From assembly GCA_024635735.1 (NCBI GenBank), contig JAGXII010000054.1, positions 1 through 6,056 on the forward strand: a stretch of DNA of 6,056 nt. Direction: 5' to 3'. The translations under genes and the position numbers were made by a program. The notes under the pieces were generated by a model. That model saw nothing but the letters and a program-made list of their open reading frames with translations. It was not told the DNA's origin and did no database searches. This document shows positions 1-4,320 of this stretch, one piece after another. Origin of the DNA: Christiangramia sp. (lineage in GTDB: Bacteria; Bacteroidota; Bacteroidia; Flavobacteriales; Flavobacteriaceae). Each line of letters opens with the position of its first letter. The stretch's first letter is position 1.

Positions 1-289
1 CTAACACAGTGCGCTCATCGTCATTAGACCTGGTGCGCGTTAGCAGTTCATTTTTTTCCATTCTTTTTATAAGTGGAGAAAGCGTATTGGTATTCAATAA
101 TAACTTTCGGCCAATCTTATTAACAGAAAGCTTGTTCTCTTCCCATAATACCAGTAACACCAAATACTGCGGATACGTTAGACCCAGTTTCTCCAGGTAC
201 GGTTTGTATGCCCTGGTGATCAGTCTGGAAACCGAATAGATGGGAAAACATATCTGATTTTTAAGCTTGAGTTGTTCCTCCTTTTCCAT
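1..289 (-). CDS. ohrR: OhrR-type MarR family organic peroxide-sensing repressor (partial, C-terminus beyond left edge)
   Basis: The first 96 residues of a MarR-family winged-helix regulator are visible; the rest lies off the left edge. The N-terminus reads NQICFPIYSVSRLITRAY, with the lone cysteine at residue 14, followed by LTYPQYLVLLVLWE (38-51). Cys14, Tyr18, Tyr28 and Tyr39 sit exactly one position before Cys15, Tyr19, Tyr29 and Tyr40 of Bacillus subtilis OhrR, the peroxide-reactive cysteine and the tyrosines around it. Residues about 54-80 form the helix-turn-helix, and the wing begins near RTRSNDDER (85-93). By family knowledge, oxidation of the cysteine by organic hydroperoxides releases the dimer from its operator. 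Whether this is a one- or two-cysteine type cannot be told, because the second cysteine would be outside. The ATG lies 3 bp after the stop of the doxX-like gene, so the two are very likely cotranscribed. There is no clear ribosome binding site. A general MarR regulator is the fallback assignment. Confidence 0.85.
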   Translation of the reverse strand, partial: MEKEEQLKLKNQICFPIYSVSRLITRAYKPYLEKLGLTYPQYLVLLVLWEENKLSVNKIGRKLLLNTNTLSPLIKRMEKNELLTRTRSNDDERTVL

Positions 290-292
290 GTG

Positions 293-718
293 CTATTTTT
301 TTGAAATTCTCCAGGCTTTCCATGCCCCGCTAGACCAAAGTACCCATGCAATTAGTAAAGGTTGGAAAAATAACCTGATGAGTCTTGCCCTGTCTGAATC
401 CATGACTCCAAAAGCATCTTTACCGTCCAGATACTGGGCTACGTTACCCGGAAAGATAAGAACGAAGAACAGGGCGAGTAACCATCCTATATTTACACGC
501 TGTTTTTTCCAGAATAGCAGCGTAAGACCAAGGATCATTTCTATAATACCGGAAAGTATTACCACCAGATCTTTACTTAAAGGAACCCAGTCTGGTACCT
601 GACTTTGAAATTCGATGCGGTTAAAGGTCAAATGACTAAAACCGGCATAGATCATAAAAACTGCAAGTATTATTCTGAATACTTTCTGCAGAGTAGAAGT
701 TTCAATATAATTCTTCAT
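293..718 (-). CDS. DoxX-like small integral membrane protein (COG4270-type)
   Basis: This encodes a 141-residue hydrophobic protein with four likely membrane helices at about residues 13-30, 49-69, 77-95 and 112-129. The features are those of DoxX-like proteins: MIYAGFSHL at the end of helix 1, VPDWVP in the first loop, LSGIIEMILGLTLL in helix 2, FPGNVAQYLDGKDAF after helix 3, and RLFFQPLLIAWVLW in helix 4. Length and layout fit the uncharacterised COG4270 branch rather than archaeal thiosulfate:quinone oxidoreductase DoxD. The biochemical role is not established; family members are often linked to redox or oxidative-stress functions. I chose the ATG at 718. An in-frame GTG at 739 would add seven Asn-rich residues and lies closer to the palindrome. 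The gene is followed after 3 bp by an OhrR-type regulator and is probably controlled by it through the palindrome at 742-761. Confidence 0.8.
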   Translation of the reverse strand: MKNYIETSTLQKVFRIILAVFMIYAGFSHLTFNRIEFQSQVPDWVPLSKDLVVILSGIIEMILGLTLLFWKKQRVNIGWLLALFFVLIFPGNVAQYLDGKDAFGVMDSDRARLIRLFFQPLLIAWVLWSSGAWKAWRISKK

Positions 719-741
719 CAAGTTATTATTTATTAACACGA

Positions 742-761
742 TTATATCGTGTGCGATATAA
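742..761. promoter_or_regulatory. 20-bp perfect palindrome, candidate operator for the adjacent OhrR-type regulator
   Basis: The arms TTATATCG (742-749) and CGATATAA (754-761) are exact reverse complements around a 4-base centre, TGTG. The site lies 23 bp upstream of the doxX-like ATG. Its size and symmetry suit a MarR-family dimer, and the regulator is encoded in the same presumed operon, so autoregulation is the simplest reading. It overlaps a weak minus-strand -7-like element (TATATTTA, 759-766), so a bound repressor would block transcription. The assignment to OhrR is inference. Confidence 0.6.
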
Positions 762-836
762 ATATATGGAGTTTATCATGTTCTGGAAGAGGGTTTAGAA
801 TAGGTTTAACGTTTAAGTGCAATAAGAGATAAGGGT

Positions 837-875
837 ATTTTTAAGGTTTACCAATAAATTAATTGCCTTAAAAAT
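837..875. repeat. 10-bp inverted repeat with 19-nt loop
   Basis: ATTTTTAAGG (837-846) and CCTTAAAAAT (866-875) are perfect reverse complements. The stem is AT-rich with a GG/CC core, the loop is long, and no U-tract follows on either strand beyond the stem itself. It sits 69 bp past the stop of the small minus-strand ORF at 945-1106 and could mark its transcript end, but it is a poor intrinsic terminator. The rest of 719-944 has nothing else I can identify apart from the palindrome at 742-761. Confidence 0.3.
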
Positions 876-944
876 CCTCTCGATTCATGGTTGATCAGTT
901 AGGGGTATTAACACAGAAATTAATTTTAGACTATCGGTTAATGT

Positions 945-1106
945 TTACTTTCGAATCCAATAATCATTAGCAAGTGCCTGGTAAGAATTTAGCGTGTCTC
1001 TTGCATATAAAATGTCCCCTGTTTTATCTTCTAATTGCACCATTAAATCGCTCAATTCATTAGTTATCCTCATTGATGCTTCATTCATTTGTCTTAATAA
1101 ATCCAT
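945..1106 (-). CDS. Small hypothetical protein, 53 residues, overlapping the ATPase remnant
   Basis: An ATG at 1104-1106 opens a 53-residue frame ending in TAA at 945-947. The product begins MDLLRQMNEASMRITNEL and ends ANDYWIRK. It looks helical and amphipathic with charged and hydrophobic residues interspersed, and has no signal peptide or membrane segment. I do not recognise a family. Its start shares one base with the TGA of the upstream ATPase fragment (TGATG), an arrangement typical of translational coupling. The same frame is open for nine further codons upstream (RTFNNYLLL), so it may instead be the frameshifted C-terminal end of the ATPase rather than a separate gene. The composition is protein-like, but coding status is uncertain given the decayed surroundings. 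Confidence 0.45.
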   Translation of the reverse strand: MDLLRQMNEASMRITNELSDLMVQLEDKTGDILYARDTLNSYQALANDYWIRK

Positions 1107-1462
1107 CAGCAATAAATAATTATTGAATGTTCTTTAATTTCTTTTACCACCGGAATCGTAAATCCTCTTTTTGAACAACCAGCATACATTTCGATGCACT
1201 TCCAATTCCTACTTTTATTCAAATAATTGGTCTTCACAAATTCATACCAAGGTTTATCATATGTTGTAATAAAGATCTGATAATCTGAAAAATCGCTTTT
1301 TAAAATTTCAAGCAAAGGCAGGCGGTTTGAGATATCTAAACCAATAAAAATGTCATCCAAAAACAAAATCTTGCAAGGCAATCCTTGGATGTGCCTTTTA
1401 ATCATTCCTAAATAAATTGATATCGCGATTGCAGAGGACCTGGGTGGAAATTCCGAAAACAA
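1106..1462 (-). pseudogene. C-terminal remnant of an AAA/SMC-like ATPase
   Basis: This frame carries the C-terminal end of an ATPase and lacks everything before it, including the Walker A loop. Visible parts are SSAIAISIYLGMIKRH, the helix after the ABC-type signature; the Walker B strand ILFLDDIFIGLD, with the two acidic residues intact; the D-loop-like stretch ISNRLPLLEIL; DYQIFITTYDKPWYEFV, the strand and switch region; then WKCIEMYAG and FTIPVVKEI. These fit the SMC/RecF-like AAA ATPases common in Bacteroidota accessory regions, several of which belong to defence loci; that last association is family knowledge and cannot be assigned here. The only start is a TTG at 1462 and an in-frame TGA lies a few codons upstream, so I read it as a truncated gene. 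The family resemblance begins near 1440, which may be the breakpoint. The TGA overlaps the start of the small ORF at 945-1106. Confidence 0.7.
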
Positions 1463-1571
1463 TACTGAATCTGTTTCTGAAGATCAGTAATTGATCGAGG
1501 ATCATGAGATTGCTTAATAGCATTTTCTGATTCTGAAAAATTTAGTGACAGAATAGGGTAAATTTTAAATG

Positions 1572-1603
1572 AAGCATCCCTGAAATCTGAGGGATGCTTT
1601 TTT
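1572..1603 (+). terminator. Strong intrinsic terminator pointing right, without an intact gene in front
   Basis: AAGCATCCCT (1572-1581) and AGGGATGCTT (1590-1599) form a perfect 10-bp stem with an 8-nt loop, followed by an unbroken run of six T (1598-1603) on the plus strand. On the minus strand the hairpin is followed only by CATTTAAAATTT, so it would work less well there, although it lies 45 bp past the GH28 remnant's stop and could be bidirectional. No intact plus-strand gene precedes it. The rest of 1463-1647 shows nothing else I can name. Confidence 0.8.
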
Positions 1604-1647
1604 GAATTCTGAATGTATTATTTGGCCAACGGGCCTTTCTAAAGGTT

Positions 1648-1836
1648 TTACCAGGAAAATGTTTTTTCCGGTGTAATAATCTTTACATTTTTAAAGTTGA
1701 TGTCTTCAACATTCTTTGGCTCATAGCCTTTATCTGCCGAAATTATTACGTTGTTAAAATCGATATCATGGATAGGCATTTCTGGTAAACCGGTAAATAC
1801 TATTGAAAATCGGTGTTTTTGATTTAACCCATACAA
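1648..1836 (-). pseudogene. C-terminal fragment of a GH28 (polygalacturonase-like) glycoside hydrolase
   Basis: The visible product of about 60 residues contains FTGLPEMPIHDIDFNNV, IISADKGYEP and VEDINFKNVKIIT. These are successive rungs of a right-handed beta-helix, in the pattern seen near the C-terminus of Bacteroidota GH28 enzymes, where GLPEMP followed by NI-F-NV repeats is characteristic. GH28 proteins are usually 400-550 residues. The secretion signal and the catalytic Asp and His residues are all missing, so this piece cannot hydrolyse pectin. The resemblance fades upstream of about 1806, and an in-frame TAA follows shortly. The C-terminus also stops abruptly at KTFSW. There is no credible start (TTG at 1836). 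I read it as debris from a lost pectin-utilisation gene; a misassembly is less likely. Confidence 0.7.
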
Positions 1837-1914
1837 AATCTTGCGAAGGGAAGTTTAAAAGACGAGAATTTGTTCCCCCATTTTTTCATCCTATTTCTTA
1901 ACCGGAAATTTAGG

Positions 1915-1922
1915 TATATTTG
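1915..1922 (+). promoter_or_regulatory. Bacteroidota-type -7 promoter element for the nfeD-slipin operon
   Basis: TATATTTG matches the Bacteroidota -7 consensus TAnnTTTG exactly and lies 46 bp before the NfeD start, giving a leader of roughly 40 nt. No good TTTG -33 element is seen at the usual distance; the sequence there is only T-rich. A second, poorer match (TATCTTTT, 1938-1945) lies downstream. AGGAAAAG (1952-1959) is a weak ribosome-binding candidate before the ATG. Confidence 0.55.
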
Positions 1923-1968
1923 ATAGTAAAGGATTATTATCTTTTCAATTCAGGAAAAGCTTAAAACA

Positions 1969-3270
1969 ATGAAGAATTTCTCTTTAAGAATCTGTTTTCT
2001 TATTCTGGGTCTGGTAGTTAGCAGCTTTGCCAACGCCCAGAAAGTCGTTGTTTTAAATCTGGACGGTCCTATTTATAATTCCACTGCCGAATATATTAAC
2101 AAAGGACTCCGGCAGGCGGTAGAAGAAAATGCTGTTTGTGTGGTGATAAAAATCAATACTCCTGGAGGGTTGTTGCAATCTACAAGAAAGATTACCGGCA
2201 AAATAATGGACACATCCATTCCTGTTGTTTCTTTTGTGGCACCATCTGGGGCGCATGCAGGTTCTGCCGGAGCTTTTATTGCGCTGGCTGCAGATATAGC
2301 TGTCATGAGCCCCGGATCGAATATAGGGGCATCTCATCCTGTTTTGGAAGGCAGCGTTCCCGATACCATTATGAATGCTAAAATGACCGAAGATGCAGCA
2401 GCTTTTATACGTTCCATTGCTGAACATCGCGGAAAGGACCCCACATTAATTATGGAAATGGTTACCGATAACCGCTCTTTCTCGGCTGAACAGGCCTTAA
2501 AGAATAATATTATAGATGTGAAAGCCGGGAATCTGCCTGATTTGCTTAATAAAATCAATGGCAGCTCTGTTCATCTTAATTCCGGGGAAAATATAATTCT
2601 TCATACGGCTTCTGCAGAAGTTGAAACCATAGAAATGGGAAGGAAGGAACAGTTGCTGACTTTCCTGAGTAACCCGAATTTGATGTATGTTTTTTTACTG
2701 ATGGGGTTGATGGGATTATTTTTTGAATTCACCAATCCCGGTGGATTTGTTCCCGGCATAGTTGGTGTTTTTTGTTTAATACTTGCAGCTTACGGAATGT
2801 CTGTCCTGCCGATTGATTATACGGGATTGGCATTAATCACGTTGGGGATTCTCTTATTTGTGCTGGAAATGAAATTTCAGAGTTATGCCTTATTATCCAT
2901 CGGTGGGACAATTTGCCTGTTTCTGGGTTCCATGTTTTTGGTAGATGAAACCTCTTCAAACAATGTGCTGTATATTTCCTGGTCGCTCCTTATAACTTCT
3001 GTTGTCGTAACTTCAGCTTTCTTTTTTTTACTCATCTTTTTCGGTATTAAATCTCAATTCAGTAAAAGAAAAACCGGAATTGAAACCCTGGTAGGTTTAC
3101 AGGGAATTGCTATGGAAGATCTTTTTCCGGAAGGAAGGGTTAGGGTAAACGGGGAATTTTGGAATGCCATTGCTGAAGGCGAAAATATACCTGCAAATAC
3201 AGAAATAGAGGTTACCGAAGTTAAGCAATTCAGGCTAACAGTTAAATCCGTGACTTTATTAACTAAGTAA
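1969..3270 (+). CDS. nfeD: Long NfeD family membrane-bound serine protease (ClpP class)
   Basis: This is a complete 433-residue protein of the long NfeD class. It has a Sec signal peptide (1-23, cleavage likely after ANA), a ClpP/SppA-like protease domain (about 25-215), four or five membrane helices (about 237-252, 262-281, 284-302, 305-325, 336-360), and a C-terminal NfeD OB-fold domain (about 368-433). The nucleophile is probably Ser99 in HAGSAGAF, with Lys138 in NAKMTED as general base; these correspond to the Ser/Lys dyad of Pyrococcus PH1510. NTPGG (63-67) and SPGSNIGASHPV (114-125) fit the oxyanion and active-site loops. With an N-terminal signal the protease domain should be periplasmic. 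The slipin gene begins 12 bp downstream, the standard pairing for this family. By analogy NfeD cleaves the hydrophobic C-terminal segment of its stomatin partner, suggesting a role in membrane quality control. The start is supported by the signal peptide and upstream promoter element. Confidence 0.93.
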   Translation: MKNFSLRICFLILGLVVSSFANAQKVVVLNLDGPIYNSTAEYINKGLRQAVEENAVCVVIKINTPGGLLQSTRKITGKIMDTSIPVVSFVAPSGAHAGSAGAFIALAADIAVMSPGSNIGASHPVLEGSVPDTIMNAKMTEDAAAFIRSIAEHRGKDPTLIMEMVTDNRSFSAEQALKNNIIDVKAGNLPDLLNKINGSSVHLNSGENIILHTASAEVETIEMGRKEQLLTFLSNPNLMYVFLLMGLMGLFFEFTNPGGFVPGIVGVFCLILAAYGMSVLPIDYTGLALITLGILLFVLEMKFQSYALLSIGGTICLFLGSMFLVDETSSNNVLYISWSLLITSVVVTSAFFFLLIFFGIKSQFSKRKTGIETLVGLQGIAMEDLFPEGRVRVNGEFWNAIAEGENIPANTEIEVTEVKQFRLTVKSVTLLTK

Positions 3271-3282
3271 AATTCGATAATT

Positions 3283-4104
3283 ATGATCCCAATTTATGTT
3301 TTAATATTTTTTGTTGTTCTCTTTTTAATCAATTCAATAAAAATTCTAAAAGAATATGAGCGGGCCGTTGTTTTTCGATTGGGAAGAGTTACAGCAGGAG
3401 GGAGCAAAGGGCCGGGCCTTATGATTCTTATTCCCTTTATCGATAAAATGAAAAAAGTTACATTACGAACCATTGTTCATGATGTACCAACTCAGGATGT
3501 TATTACTTTAGATAACGTGACTTTAAAAGTAAACGCGGTGGTATATTTCCGGGTGATAGATGCTGAGAAAGCGACAATCGAGGTAGAAGATTATTTTTAT
3601 GCAACCTCCCAGCTTTCACAAACCCTTCTTCGAAGCGTTTTGGGACAATCTGAATTAGATGAGATTCTTTCCAAACGAGATAAATTGAATTTACAGTTGC
3701 AAAAAATAATCGATGCACATACAGATCCATGGGGCGTTAAGGTTTCGAATGTAGAAATTAAACAAGTGGATCTGCCACAGGAAATGCAACGGGCAATGGC
3801 AAGACAGGCTGAGGCTGAAAGATACAGAAGAGCAAAAGTTATTGCCGCAGAAGGAGAATTTCAGGCTTCTCAAAAACTAACCGATGCCGCTCGCGTAATT
3901 TCCACTCAGCCCAGTGCGTTAACGCTTCGCTATTTGCAAACTTTAACTGAAATCGCAGCTGAAAATAATTCCACTACAATTTTCCCGATTCCAATCGATC
4001 TTTTTAAACCCTTTATAGAAAATATGGCAAAGAATCCTGAGGTTATAAAACAACTAACGAAACAGGAGAAAAAGGAGAGCGGAACAGAAAAGGATGAAGA
4101 GTAA
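3283..4104 (+). CDS. Slipin / stomatin-like SPFH (band 7) membrane protein
   Basis: This is a complete 273-residue slipin. A single N-terminal membrane segment (2-18) anchors it. The SPFH/band 7 domain follows (about 23-175) with hallmark stretches EYERAVVFRLGR (24-35), GPGLMILIPFID (43-54), TQDVITLDNVTLKVNAVVYFRV (70-91) and LRSVLGQSELDEIL (116-129). A charged helical segment with QAEAERYRRAKVIAAEGE (175-192) is typical of the oligomerising coiled region. The C-terminal hydrophobic patch TTIFPIPIDLF (231-241) corresponds to the region that archaeal NfeD cleaves in its stomatin partner, and a Lys/Glu-rich tail ends the protein. SPFH proteins form large membrane-associated rings that organise microdomains or modulate proteases; this exact role is inferred. 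The gene starts 12 bp after nfeD with no Shine-Dalgarno motif and is almost certainly cotranscribed with it. No convincing terminator follows. Confidence 0.93.
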   Translation: MIPIYVLIFFVVLFLINSIKILKEYERAVVFRLGRVTAGGSKGPGLMILIPFIDKMKKVTLRTIVHDVPTQDVITLDNVTLKVNAVVYFRVIDAEKATIEVEDYFYATSQLSQTLLRSVLGQSELDEILSKRDKLNLQLQKIIDAHTDPWGVKVSNVEIKQVDLPQEMQRAMARQAEAERYRRAKVIAAEGEFQASQKLTDAARVISTQPSALTLRYLQTLTEIAAENNSTTIFPIPIDLFKPFIENMAKNPEVIKQLTKQEKKESGTEKDEE

Positions 4105-4320
4105 AGTGGAATTTTTATAGGAAAATTTAAAAAAAATACAAATCATTTCCCAATACATCATTACACATTTCCCAGTACATGCTGTGTAAGGATTGACGGT
4201 ACAAAAAGGCACAAAAAGTGATAGGGTAATTCATATCTCATTTTCACCAAAAATCTCTGTAAAAATTTCACGTTAATTTCTCTCGAAAGAAAGGCTGCTC
4301 GAAATTAAATTGAGGGTGAT
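4105..4320. other. Convergent intergenic region with short repeats, no gene
   Basis: This gap lies between the slipin stop and the stop of the PLP enzyme gene, which converge. No ORF here looks coding. It contains a 15-bp direct repeat (4144-4158 and 4166-4180), an 8-bp direct repeat (4201-4208 and 4211-4218), and an inverted repeat TTAATTTC (4273-4280) / GAAATTAA (4301-4308). The last has a 20-nt loop and might help end either transcript, but neither side has a proper GC stem plus U-tract. Confidence 0.6.
4144..4180. repeat. Two-copy 15-bp direct repeat, 22-bp period
   Basis: CATTTCCCAATACAT (4144-4158) recurs as CATTTCCCAGTACAT (4166-4180), 14 of 15 bases identical, with a start-to-start distance of 22 bp, about two helical turns. 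It may be a tandem duplication or a paired protein-binding site. Its position between two gene ends argues against a promoter operator. Confidence 0.5.

Noticed and set aside
9..239. Plus-strand 76-residue open frame near the left edge
   Set aside because: The minus strand encodes the OhrR N-terminus with all its conserved residues, so the plus frame is its complement.
267..602. Plus-strand 111-residue open frame
   Set aside because: It is antisense to the DoxX-like gene, whose four membrane helices are clear.
719..739. GTG at 739 as the start of the DoxX-like protein
   Set aside because: It would add only the low-complexity residues MLINNNL; the ATG at 718 is the better start, though the GTG is not excluded.
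2053..2427. Minus-strand open frames (124 and 77 residues) opposite the NfeD protease domain
   Set aside because: They are antisense shadows of a strongly conserved domain, with Cys/Ser/His-rich products that resemble no family.
4105..4320. Repeats considered as a CRISPR array or mobile-element ends
   Set aside because: There are only two copies with a 7-nt gap, no spacers, no terminal inverted repeats around a transposase, and no cas genes.
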